Source of the DNA: Alphaproteobacteria bacterium
GTDB taxonomy: Bacteria; Pseudomonadota; Alphaproteobacteria; Micavibrionales; UBA2020
Direction of reading: 5' to 3'
DNA length: 15,121 nt
Assembly (NCBI GenBank): GCA_029266795.1
Contig: JAQSWE010000049.1
Location: forward strand, 1-15,121
Below the pieces are notes generated by a model, which did no database searches, was not told the origin of the DNA, and saw nothing but the letters and a program-made list of their open reading frames with translations. Below, piece after piece: positions 7,601 through 15,121 of the stretch. Position 1 is the first letter of the stretch, and each line of letters begins with the position of its first letter. Made by a program: the position numbers and the translations under genes.

Positions 7601-7669
7601 TTCTTATAACATTGTTGCGTATTCGCAGGATTTTTGACGAAATCAACGATGGTGCAATGCAGCAGTTGT

Positions 7670-8557
7670 TTATGCCGCAGTGTTGCGCAAATGCGCGAGG
7701 ATGAATTGTTGCGTTGCGTCATCTGCCAGCGCAGGCACATGACCTGCACCCGGCACGATGTGAATTTTTGCATCAGGCCGCAGCGTTTTGAAATCATCAA
7801 TTTCCTGCGCGGTGCAAAGATCGGAAACACCGCCCGCAATCAGCGCGACGGGGCAGGGGATCAGCGGCAGGGCCGCGCCCAGATCGATATCGGCTTTCAA
7901 ATCGACAAGCGCGCGGCGCACCAGCTTCGGGTCGTAGTGATAAATGAAACCGTCGGGTGTTTCGCGCAGCTGATGCTGTGCGTAATGGCTCCACACTTCC
8001 TGCGGCACGGGGCCAAGCGGCAGGTTCTGGCGCAGGACGTCTTCGTATTGCGCGCGGTTGGCGAAGACAGGCAGCGTTTCGCTTAAATAATTGGTGATGC
8101 GTTTCAGCGCGGCACCGTTCGGTTTATGCGTGATGTCGTTCAGCGTGAGGGACTGGAAAAATCCCGCATCGCCCTTCAACGCCATCACCATGGCGATCAA
8201 CCCGCCCATGGAGGTGCCGATCCAGTGCACGCGAGAGAAGTTCATCTGCACGAGGAAGCTTTTAAAAATATCGGCATAGACCAGCACGGAATAATCATCG
8301 GCATTGTCCAGCCAGCCGCTATCGCCGCGACCCGGCGCGTCGACGGAATAAAAATCATAGCCCTGAGCGGAGAGGAACGCGCCGATGTAATCGGCATCGC
8401 GCTTCTGCCGCGTCAGGCCGTGGACATAGACGACAGTGCCGCGATGATCGCCCGCGGGACGGAAGCGGGAATAGGCGAGCGTGATGTCGCGGCCCTGATG
8501 CGCGGCAGGCAGGGTGACGGTGGCAAGCTCGGGGTCGTGGATGTCGCGCTGCAGCAA
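7670..8557 (-). CDS. Alpha/beta hydrolase
   Basis: This 295-residue protein has the alpha/beta-hydrolase fold. The oxyanion motif VHGLT is at residues 45-49, the nucleophile elbow GTSMGG has S116, a probable acid D246 is in GGVSDL, and the catalytic H273 is in GAGHVP. DAPGRGDSG at 73-81 is the conserved strand-4 loop. The lack of a signal peptide suggests a cytosolic esterase, lipase-like or C-C hydrolase; the substrate cannot be read from the sequence. The start is taken as TTG at 8557 because GGAG lies eight bases upstream and the next methionine is at residue 105, far inside the fold. It is transcribed away from the fadL-type gene across a 144-base divergent spacer. Confidence 0.88.
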   Translation of the reverse strand: MLQRDIHDPELATVTLPAAHQGRDITLAYSRFRPAGDHRGTVVYVHGLTRQKRDADYIGAFLSAQGYDFYSVDAPGRGDSGWLDNADDYSVLVYADIFKSFLVQMNFSRVHWIGTSMGGLIAMVMALKGDAGFFQSLTLNDITHKPNGAALKRITNYLSETLPVFANRAQYEDVLRQNLPLGPVPQEVWSHYAQHQLRETPDGFIYHYDPKLVRRALVDLKADIDLGAALPLIPCPVALIAGGVSDLCTAQEIDDFKTLRPDAKIHIVPGAGHVPALADDATQQFILAHLRNTAA

Positions 8558-8565
8558 GGTATTTA

Positions 8566-8569
8566 CTCC
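8566..8569 (-). promoter_or_regulatory. Ribosome binding site deciding a TTG start
   Basis: GGAG on the minus strand is eight bases upstream of the TTG at 8557. No ATG is available before residue 105, so this SD supports the rare TTG start of the alpha/beta hydrolase. Confidence 0.6.
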
Positions 8570-8701
8570 GTTAAGATGAACCGCCGCCCGCGCCGGAATT
8601 CTAAAATCGCGCAGGCTGCGGCGTTTATGGAATGGCGTCTTATAAAGTTCTTAACCGCCGCACAGCATAATCAGTATCATGAATGCAGGGAGTTTTTCAG
8701 C

Positions 8702-10024
8702 ATGAAACAGCGCATCGCCTCTTTCGTTATTCTCGCCGCCGCTGCCATTTCGGGCCGTGCGGAAGCCGCCGGATTTTATTTGCAGGAACAAAGCGTCAGT
8801 CAGCAGGGATCTGCCTTCGCGGGCGCGGTCGCCAACCCCGAAGACGCATCCACGGTCTTCTTCAACCCCGCCGGCATGACGAAGCTGAACGGCCCGATGA
8901 TTTCGGGCGGCGTCAGCGTGCTGGTGCCGGAAACGGAAATCGCCAATACCGGCTCGACCGCCGGCCCCACGGCGGGCGCGGCAGCGGCTTATGCAGGATC
9001 GCCGGGCGGCAACCCGTTTGATCCGACGCCTGTGCCCAGCTTCTACGGCGTTTATCCGCTGGAGGGCGGTAAAGTCTGGCTCGGCCTTGGCGTCAGCTCG
9101 CCCTTTGGTCTGGCGAATGATTACGGCGAGACATGGTTCGGTCGCTACGATTCCACGAAAAGCGAATTGCTCAGCATCAACCTCGCGCCTGTGATTGCGT
9201 ATAAATTCAACGATAAACTTTCCATCGGCGGCGGCCCGAATATCCAGTACGTCAAAGCGCGCCTTGAAAACGCGCTGCCCTGCCCGACGGCGATCTGCGG
9301 CGGCGCGGCATTTACGCCCGGCACCGACGGCTTGTCGGTCCTGAAGGGCGACAGCATCGGATACGGCTTCAATGTCGGCGCATTGTACGAGGTGAATGAC
9401 CGCACGCAAATCGGTCTTCATTACCGCTCGAAAATGGACCAGACGGTGGATGGCGAGGTGGATGTCTCGGGCTTGCTTGGGCCTTTGGCAGGCCAGAACG
9501 GCGTGCGTTTTGCGGAAGCGGAACTGAAACAGCCTGATATCGCCAGCCTTGGCTTCGCGCATAGATACGACGACCGCCTGACCATCCTCGGCTCCGCCAA
9601 CTGGTTCGGCTGGAGCAATTTCGACGAAATCCGCGTGGAATTTGATACGGGCGGCCCGGACGCGGTAACGCCGGAAGATTTCGACGACAGCTTCTCCTTC
9701 GCGCTCGGGGCGAAGTGGCAGCAGGACGAAAAATGGACCTTCCGCGGCGGCGTGCAATACGACCAGACGCCGACCACGCTGCCCGACCGCAGCACGCGCA
9801 CGCCGGACGGCGACCGCTACTGGCTGTCGCTCGGCGCGACCTATGCGGTGAATGAAAAACTCTCGCTCGATTTCGCGGCATCGCACCTGTTCATTACCGA
9901 CGGCGATATCGCGCTGACGAAACGCTTCTATGCCGGATCGGCCGTCGACACCACCGTCAACGTGAACGGCAAGGCGGAGAGCAGCGTCGAAATCTTCTCG
10001 CTGCAGGCAAACTGGAAGTTCTGA
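8702..10024 (+). CDS. FadL/OmpP1/TodX-family outer membrane transporter
   Basis: This is an outer-membrane beta-barrel of the FadL family, which takes up long-chain fatty acids or other hydrophobic compounds. The 440 residues fit the family length. A signal peptide (residues 1-22, KQR followed by a hydrophobic core and AEA) should be cleaved before AGFYLQEQ. The family NPA motif is at 55-57 in FFNPAGM. The C-terminus ends in WKF, an aromatic end typical of barrel insertion signals. The frame is open upstream to 8126, but that part is antisense to the hydrolase. The ATG at 8702 is chosen for its signal peptide and the AGGGAG SD nine bases upstream. The stop overlaps the next gene by one base (TGATG), so the two are translationally coupled. 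The substrate is unknown. Confidence 0.93.
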   Translation: MKQRIASFVILAAAAISGRAEAAGFYLQEQSVSQQGSAFAGAVANPEDASTVFFNPAGMTKLNGPMISGGVSVLVPETEIANTGSTAGPTAGAAAAYAGSPGGNPFDPTPVPSFYGVYPLEGGKVWLGLGVSSPFGLANDYGETWFGRYDSTKSELLSINLAPVIAYKFNDKLSIGGGPNIQYVKARLENALPCPTAICGGAAFTPGTDGLSVLKGDSIGYGFNVGALYEVNDRTQIGLHYRSKMDQTVDGEVDVSGLLGPLAGQNGVRFAEAELKQPDIASLGFAHRYDDRLTILGSANWFGWSNFDEIRVEFDTGGPDAVTPEDFDDSFSFALGAKWQQDEKWTFRGGVQYDQTPTTLPDRSTRTPDGDRYWLSLGATYAVNEKLSLDFAASHLFITDGDIALTKRFYAGSAVDTTVNVNGKAESSVEIFSLQANWKF

Positions 10025-11475
10025 TGTCCCTGTCGCCATCCATGCGCATCGTCAACGGCTGGCGTAACGTCAAGGGCCGCTGGGACCTGATGATGTTCCT
10101 CGCCAAATGGGATCCGGATTACCGCAAGGATGTCATTATCACCTTCCTCGCCTGGTTCCTGCTGATTTATTCAGCGCTGACATGGAACACCTATTACGAC
10201 TGGATCGCCATGGCCGTGGAAGCGGGGATCATTATCGTGCAGGTGGGCGGCGAAATGTCGATCCTGCCCGCTGATTACCGACCCTCGCATGGCGGTGTGC
10301 GCTACACGGTGCAGCCCAGCACGCATATCGCGTACGAGGAGTTGAGCTTCCTGATGTCTGGCGTCTATCCGGCGGAGCAGGAGGAGGCTCTGGGCTTCCG
10401 GAACCCGATTGCGTCTCTTGCCATGTGCCGCGAAAGCCCGCTGGTGAGCAACAAGGTCGACGATATCCTGATGACGCGCGAAAACCTGCGTTTTACCGTC
10501 GATCCCGGCGAGGCGAACCATATCCGCTCCCGCCACCAGCTGCGCTATATCGCCATCCGCGTGGCGAACAAAAAGCAGCACACGACCAACGGCGCGAAGC
10601 TGGCGATGTATGACATGGCCGATGCGCTGGTCGGCGACAGGCCGGTCGTGATGCGCAAATCCTATTACTTCGATGCACTGCTGACGGCGGAAGCCTTTCG
10701 CAGCCGCATCTTTCGCAACAATATCAAGGGGGAGAAGGAAGTCTATACCGACATGACGACTTATTTCCCCGTCAAGGAAGAAACCATCGACGGGCGTGAT
10801 GCGGTGCGTTTCCTGCCTGACCTTTATAAAAACGTGTCGGGGCATATCGGGATTACAACGATCCTTGTGACTGAAAACAACCGCGTGGTGATGCTGCATC
10901 AGGGCACGACGAAGGCGATCGGCGCACATACGGTGACACTGGGCGGTTCGGGCTCGATGAATTTCGGGGATATGGAGATCGTCAACCGCCCCGATGATTT
11001 GCGCGCAGGCATCGCTTACGGCATGGCGCGCGAGATGTGCGAAGAAACAGGGATGCTGAAATGGTTTCCCGAGGTGCAGCGCAACACCATGGTCACGGGA
11101 TTTTTCCGCTGGATCGACCGCTGCGGCAAGCCGGAATTCGTCGGCCTCACGCGCGCGGGCGGCGTGCCGTTTTCCAAGCAACAGGCCATCGACAGCGACG
11201 AGGTGGTGAAATACGACGAAGTACCGGTGACGCTGAATACGCTCGACGATTTCCACAAGGTGCTGGCATGGCTGCGCGAGCACAAGGTGAACGTCGCGCT
11301 GTCTTCGCTGATGGCCTTGCACCGCATGACGGTGATTGCGGGCTATACGGGGGCGGCGGCGGATGATACGCAACGCCTTATACATCAACGGGTTTCCGAG
11401 TTCCTGTTCGGCCCGCTGGCTTACCTTGACAAGACGGTCGCCAAACCCTATTCTCTGGAAAATAAAAAGGCCTGA
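10024..11475 (+). CDS. Membrane-anchored protein with a divergent Nudix hydrolase domain
   Basis: This 483-residue protein has one clear membrane segment (about 36-54, ITFLAWFLLIYSALTW) and perhaps a second (58-75). A soluble region follows. At 336-344 lies REMCEETGM, a full match to the REUxEExGU core of the Nudix box, whose glutamates bind the metal for hydrolysis of nucleoside-diphosphate-linked substrates. The earlier Nudix-box Glu, eight residues before R336, is Ala, so activity is uncertain. The segment before it (ITTILVTENNRVVMLHQGT) fits the first Nudix strands. Residues 80-270 match nothing I recognise. It starts one base inside the FadL-type gene and ends 27 bases before the HAD hydrolase, so the three probably form one operon. 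The Nudix assignment is moderately sure; the substrate is unknown. Confidence 0.75.
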   Translation: MSLSPSMRIVNGWRNVKGRWDLMMFLAKWDPDYRKDVIITFLAWFLLIYSALTWNTYYDWIAMAVEAGIIIVQVGGEMSILPADYRPSHGGVRYTVQPSTHIAYEELSFLMSGVYPAEQEEALGFRNPIASLAMCRESPLVSNKVDDILMTRENLRFTVDPGEANHIRSRHQLRYIAIRVANKKQHTTNGAKLAMYDMADALVGDRPVVMRKSYYFDALLTAEAFRSRIFRNNIKGEKEVYTDMTTYFPVKEETIDGRDAVRFLPDLYKNVSGHIGITTILVTENNRVVMLHQGTTKAIGAHTVTLGGSGSMNFGDMEIVNRPDDLRAGIAYGMAREMCEETGMLKWFPEVQRNTMVTGFFRWIDRCGKPEFVGLTRAGGVPFSKQQAIDSDEVVKYDEVPVTLNTLDDFHKVLAWLREHKVNVALSSLMALHRMTVIAGYTGAAADDTQRLIHQRVSEFLFGPLAYLDKTVAKPYSLENKKA

Positions 11476-11502
11476 TTTCAATACAGGCACTAGGAGGGGT
11501 TT

Positions 11503-12270
11503 ATGGCGCAGGACAAGGGTGTCCTTCTTATATTTGATCTGGTTTCCACGTTGACCGATGCGGGGCCGCGCTATGTGCAGGCCTTCCTTGATGTGACCGA
11601 AAAGGCGGGTTTTGGCCGCCCTGATCCCGCAGCCGTCATGGACATGCTGGGCAACAAGAACTTAAGCGAAATCACCGATACATTTGCAGGCGGCATGGAC
11701 GCCGCGGCCAAGAAGGAATTCATGGCCGAATGCAACAATGCCTGCGACATTCTCTTACGCAAGCCGACATGGAAAGAAAACCTCTTCCCGAATGTGCGGG
11801 AGGCGATTGAATCGATGCATCTGCGCGGCATTACGCTCGGCATCTATACCGGCACGCGCGAAGACGCGATGGCGGCGCAGCTGAAATATCACGGCATCGA
11901 ACGGTTGTTTAACGCGGCCTATTTGCGCGGCAAAAACAATGAACGCGACGCGGGCAAGAAAAACACCGAACTCAAGGCCGAACAGCTGCAGTCGATTGTC
12001 GAAGAATTCCGCCGTGCGCAGGGCAACGATAAAGCGCCTGTGATCGTGATCGGCGATTCCGAGGCCGATGCGAAGGCGGCGGAGCGCGATGGTTTGTATT
12101 TCGTGGGCTTCGCAACCGACGACCACAAAAAAGATGCGCTGGTCAAAGCGGGGGTGAAGGATATCGTCACCGATTTCGGCGATGTGCCGGACCTCGTGGA
12201 CAGGCTGATCCGACCGCCTGCGAACGACAGCCATCCCAAGCCCGGCATTGGAAGAAAATTTCAACCTTAA
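11503..12270 (+). CDS. HAD-superfamily hydrolase (phosphoglycolate phosphatase-like)
   Basis: This 255-residue protein has the HAD phosphatase layout: motif I FDLVSTLTD (nucleophile D12), a helical cap at about 20-95, motif II in GIYTGT, a probable motif III lysine downstream, and motif IV GDSEAD (184-189). Motif I is unusual: the second Asp of DxDxT, normally the general acid, is V14. This could mean weak phosphatase activity or a different reaction class. The start is firm, with AGGAGG at 11492-11497 five bases before the ATG. The C-terminus after residue 236 is a Pro-rich tail (PPANDSHPKPG) resembling those of Dcp and the M16 peptidase here. It is last in the likely fadL-Nudix-HAD operon. 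The protein is soluble and its substrate is unknown. Confidence 0.85.
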   Translation: MAQDKGVLLIFDLVSTLTDAGPRYVQAFLDVTEKAGFGRPDPAAVMDMLGNKNLSEITDTFAGGMDAAAKKEFMAECNNACDILLRKPTWKENLFPNVREAIESMHLRGITLGIYTGTREDAMAAQLKYHGIERLFNAAYLRGKNNERDAGKKNTELKAEQLQSIVEEFRRAQGNDKAPVIVIGDSEADAKAAERDGLYFVGFATDDHKKDALVKAGVKDIVTDFGDVPDLVDRLIRPPANDSHPKPGIGRKFQP

Positions 12271-12299
12271 GCCTCTGAGCAACAAGGCGATAAACAGCG

Positions 12300-12328
12300 T
12301 TGACAGGACCAGCCTGCAACGATACTAT
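12300..12328 (+). promoter_or_regulatory. Sigma70-type promoter for the M16 peptidase gene
   Basis: A perfect TTGACA -35 box (12300-12305) is followed after 17 bases by TACTAT (12323-12328), four of six matches to the -10 consensus. It lies about 35 bases before the ATG, in an AT-rich patch between the HAD and M16 genes. This suggests the peptidase is transcribed independently of the upstream cluster. Confidence 0.65.
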
Positions 12329-12363
12329 TTTACATATCTTATTTATATCGTGGAGGCTACAGC

Positions 12364-15090
12364 ATGGCGAAAGCCCTGAGTTTACCCAATGGCGTGCGCG
12401 TTGTGACAGAACAGCGCCCCGGCACCGGCACGGTTGCCATGCAGATTTACTTGAGATCGGGCGGCATCGATGAACCCGCCGAAGAAAGCGGCCTCACCAA
12501 CCTGATGCAGGAAGCGGCGCAGACCGGCACCACCACCCGCACGCGCAACCAGATCGCCGACGATGCCGAAACGAAAGGCACCCCCATCCAGAGCTTCACG
12601 AACATGGAAGTCACCATGTTCAAGACCAAGGCCCTGACGCGCAACGCGGGCGACGCCTTCGGCGTACTGGCGGATGTCATCCTGAACCCGACTTTCGACG
12701 CGGGCGAGTTGGAACAGGTCAAGGAACAGATTGTCCAGAGCCTGCTGCAGCAGAAAAAATCCCCCGCCGCTGCCGCCGCCAATAAATTTTTGGAAACCGC
12801 CTTTGCCGGGCAGAGCCTCGGCCAGAGCTCGGAAGGTACGCCGGAACTTGTGGAATCCTACACGCCCGCGCAGCTGAAGAAAAAACACGCCGAATTGCTG
12901 TCGCGCCCCGGCGACATTATCGTGTCCTTCACCGGCGACATTGACCCTGCTGTGGCCGAAAAACTGGTCGCTGACACCTTCGGAAAATTGCAGGGCGGCG
13001 CGAAAGCGGCATCCCCGAAGGCGACCTTCACGGCCGGCGAATACCGCGAAGACAACGACAGCAATCAGGTGAACATCAATCTCGGCTTCCGCGCGCCCGA
13101 CGGCAATGATTCCGACCGTTATGCGGTGATGCTGTTCAGATCGGTGCTGGCGGGCGGCATGTCGTCGCCGCTGTTTCAGGAACTGCGCGTCAAGCGCGGC
13201 CTTGTCTACACGCCGGCCGCGAAATACGGGCAGTTCGACAATGCGGGCTTCTTCTCCATCGATAACGGCACCGGCCCCGGCAAGGCGGGGGAATTGGTGA
13301 CCGCCGTCATCGAACTGCTGGGCAGCGTTGCCCGCGACGGTTTCCCGCAGCAGGACATCGATCAGGCGCGCGACCGTTTTATCCGCGCCGTGCGCAACAG
13401 CACCGAAACACCCGATGCCGCAGCCGGATACAACGCCAACCAGATCATGAAATTCGGCGCCGTGCTGGGGCCGGACGATCTCGAGAAAAACTTAAGATCC
13501 GTGACAGCGGATGATTTGCGCCGCATCGCGGGTAATATGCTGAAGGACGGCGAATTCGCGCTCGCCGCCGTCGGCCCGCTCGCAACGCTGCCGACGCAGG
13601 CGGAGCTGAAGAAACTGATGCAGGATCAGGTGGCGGGCATCGATATTCCTGTGAAAGCGCCTGCCGCGCCCGCAGTCACAGCGGCCTTCAACGCCGCTGC
13701 AACTGCCCCCGACAGCTTCGGCGCGCCGCAGGTGACGGTGCTGCCCAACGGCCTCAAGGTCATCACGGTGGAACGCCCCGGCCCGTTGTCAATCGGCGGC
13801 TGGGTGGGTGCTGGTTCCGACCATGAAACGCCGGAACTGGCGGGTGCCACGCACCTGAACGAACACATGATGTTCCGCGGCACGCCGTCTTACCCGTCCG
13901 GCACGATTGATAAAATCGTCGAGGGCGAAATGGGCGGCGGGTTGAACGCCTACACGTCGAATGATAAAACCGTTTATTACTTCTATTCCCTGCTGCCTGC
14001 GCATCTGCAGAAATCGGTCGATATCATCGGCGAGATGATTTTCCAGGCGGATATCAAGCAGACCGAACTGACCGGCACGCCCACTACGCGCCCCGACGGC
14101 ACCATCGACCCCGGCAAGGGCGAGATCGAGGCCGTCATCGAGGAGCTGAAAATGGGCCGCGACAAGCCGGGCCGCATCGCCTATCAGCAGATGATGGCGC
14201 AGGCCTATGCCGGATCCACCCATGGCGAAACCGTGATCGGCACCGAACCCGTGCTGCGCGCCATGACGGCGGAGATGCTGCGCGATTACCGCGATGAATT
14301 CTATTCGCCCAATAACGTGATATTCGGCGCGGCCGGCCCTGTGAAGCATGACGATTTCGTGAAGCTGATCGAGCAGAAATTCGGCCACCTGCAGCCTACC
14401 AATTTCCCGCCGCTCGCCGTGCCGGAATACAAGGGCGGCACCGCCTCGTCGGAGCACAAGGCAGCGCAGATGGTGACCGTGCTGCTCGCCGCCAACGCCG
14501 TCGATACGGCGCATCCGGATGCGATCGCCTATGACGCGCTGGGGGAAATCCTCGGCGGTGGCTTTTCGTCGCGCCTTGCCAAGGGTGTGGTGAACGGGCA
14601 GCTGGCCTTGGCGGCATCGGCGGGACTATCGAATTACCGCAACGCGGGCACCTTCATGTTCCAGGCATCGACCGCGCCCGAGAACGTGAAGCCGCTCATG
14701 CGCGAGCTTTATGCCGAACTCCGCCGCCTGCCGGGCGATGTGACGCAAGCGGAGCTCGACAAGGCCAAGGGCATGCTGGAACTCTCTTTGCGCGGCGGAT
14801 ATGAAGAGAACAACGACATCATCGACGCTTACGCCGTCGACCTGCAATCCGCAGGCAAGCTGGTGACGGAGGAGGAGAAGATCAAGGCGATCAACGTGCT
14901 GACGCTCGATGATATCCGTCGCGTGGCTGCGCAGGTGCTGGCGTCAAACCCGACGGCATCGCTGATCGTCCCGCCCGGTACCGACCCGAAATTGCTGCCG
15001 AGCCATGCGGAAGTCGTGGCGATGCGTGATGACAAGGATTGGCAAAAACCGGCTAATACGAACAAGCCGAAGCCGCCGCAGGCCGCCTAG
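12364..15090 (+). CDS. Two-unit M16 family zinc peptidase with reversed domain order
   Basis: This 908-residue protein is made of two M16 units of about 440 residues each, joined by an Ala/Pro-rich linker (about 430-455). The first unit lacks the zinc motif (LTNLMQEAAQTGT in place of HxxEH) but keeps the substrate-binding R/Y pair in ELRVKRGLVY (R275 and Y282). The second unit has the inverted zinc motif HLNEH (497-501) with the third ligand likely E593 or E594 in EIEAVIEEL. It lacks the R/Y pair (RLAKGVVNGQLALAA). One complete active site is therefore formed only from both halves. The protein starts at ATG 12364 with GGAGG seven bases upstream and has no signal peptide, so it is probably a cytosolic peptide-degrading enzyme. 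It ends in a KPANTNKPKPP tail. M16 membership is secure; the substrate is not known. Confidence 0.93.
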   Translation: MAKALSLPNGVRVVTEQRPGTGTVAMQIYLRSGGIDEPAEESGLTNLMQEAAQTGTTTRTRNQIADDAETKGTPIQSFTNMEVTMFKTKALTRNAGDAFGVLADVILNPTFDAGELEQVKEQIVQSLLQQKKSPAAAAANKFLETAFAGQSLGQSSEGTPELVESYTPAQLKKKHAELLSRPGDIIVSFTGDIDPAVAEKLVADTFGKLQGGAKAASPKATFTAGEYREDNDSNQVNINLGFRAPDGNDSDRYAVMLFRSVLAGGMSSPLFQELRVKRGLVYTPAAKYGQFDNAGFFSIDNGTGPGKAGELVTAVIELLGSVARDGFPQQDIDQARDRFIRAVRNSTETPDAAAGYNANQIMKFGAVLGPDDLEKNLRSVTADDLRRIAGNMLKDGEFALAAVGPLATLPTQAELKKLMQDQVAGIDIPVKAPAAPAVTAAFNAAATAPDSFGAPQVTVLPNGLKVITVERPGPLSIGGWVGAGSDHETPELAGATHLNEHMMFRGTPSYPSGTIDKIVEGEMGGGLNAYTSNDKTVYYFYSLLPAHLQKSVDIIGEMIFQADIKQTELTGTPTTRPDGTIDPGKGEIEAVIEELKMGRDKPGRIAYQQMMAQAYAGSTHGETVIGTEPVLRAMTAEMLRDYRDEFYSPNNVIFGAAGPVKHDDFVKLIEQKFGHLQPTNFPPLAVPEYKGGTASSEHKAAQMVTVLLAANAVDTAHPDAIAYDALGEILGGGFSSRLAKGVVNGQLALAASAGLSNYRNAGTFMFQASTAPENVKPLMRELYAELRRLPGDVTQAELDKAKGMLELSLRGGYEENNDIIDAYAVDLQSAGKLVTEEEKIKAINVLTLDDIRRVAAQVLASNPTASLIVPPGTDPKLLPSHAEVVAMRDDKDWQKPANTNKPKPPQAA

Positions 15091-15121
15091 GACAGCCACA
15101 TGTCGCGCGTCGGCCATTGCC
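15091..15121. other. Window edge with possible start or end of a neighbouring gene
   Basis: Two readings are possible. On the minus strand a frame entering from the right ends QWPTRDMWLS with its TAG at 15089-15087, sharing the CTAG of the M16 stop, so a convergent gene may end here. On the plus strand an ATG at 15100 follows AGGA (15089-15092) by seven bases and reads MSRVGHC. The 31 bases are too few to decide. Confidence 0.25.

Noticed and set aside
8126..8701. In-frame N-terminal extension of the FadL-type protein
   Set aside because: It lies opposite the alpha/beta hydrolase, lacks a suitable SD, and would bury the signal peptide that starts at 8702.
8651..10039. 462-codon open frame on the minus strand opposite the FadL-type gene
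   Set aside because: Antisense shadow: Arg/Ala/Val-rich translation without motifs, while the plus frame has a signal peptide and family motifs.

Overview
The window is a GC-rich bacterial chromosome segment with dense, mostly plus-strand genes, good Shine-Dalgarno (SD) sites and short operons. A FadL-type outer-membrane porin shows a Gram-negative cell. The overall style (Dcp, M16 and FadL homologues, GC-rich codon use) suggests a proteobacterium, possibly an alphaproteobacterium; this is inference, because no rRNA or phylogenetic marker is present. There are no tRNAs, rRNAs, CRISPR arrays, insertion sequences or phage genes.

Layout: (1) 1-4768 is a tightly packed plus-strand operon: the C-terminal part of an FAD amine-oxidase-like oxidoreductase, a polytopic membrane protein of unknown function, S-adenosylmethionine decarboxylase (polyamine synthesis), and a heavy-metal P1B-ATPase gene. 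The ATPase gene is broken by an internal deletion that removes the CPC metal-site helix and shifts the frame. (2) 4769-5128 is a 360-base non-coding stretch with lower GC. (3) 5129-7267 encodes an M3 metallopeptidase (Dcp), followed by a strong intrinsic terminator. (4) 7338-8557 holds two minus-strand genes, a small unknown protein and an alpha/beta hydrolase with a TTG start. (5) 8702-12270 is a plus-strand cluster: FadL-type porin, membrane-anchored Nudix-like protein, HAD-family hydrolase. (6) 12364-15090 is an M16 peptidase with its own promoter, built from two M16 units in reversed order.

Functional themes are polyamine and metal metabolism on the left, cytosolic peptide turnover (Dcp, M16) and lipid or hydrophobic-compound uptake. 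The most unusual signal is a similar C-terminal tail, PAN-x-[N/S]-x-PK, at the ends of three unrelated enzymes (Dcp, the HAD hydrolase and the M16 peptidase). The others are the reversed M16 fusion, the deleted P-type ATPase and the FadL/Nudix/HAD cluster.
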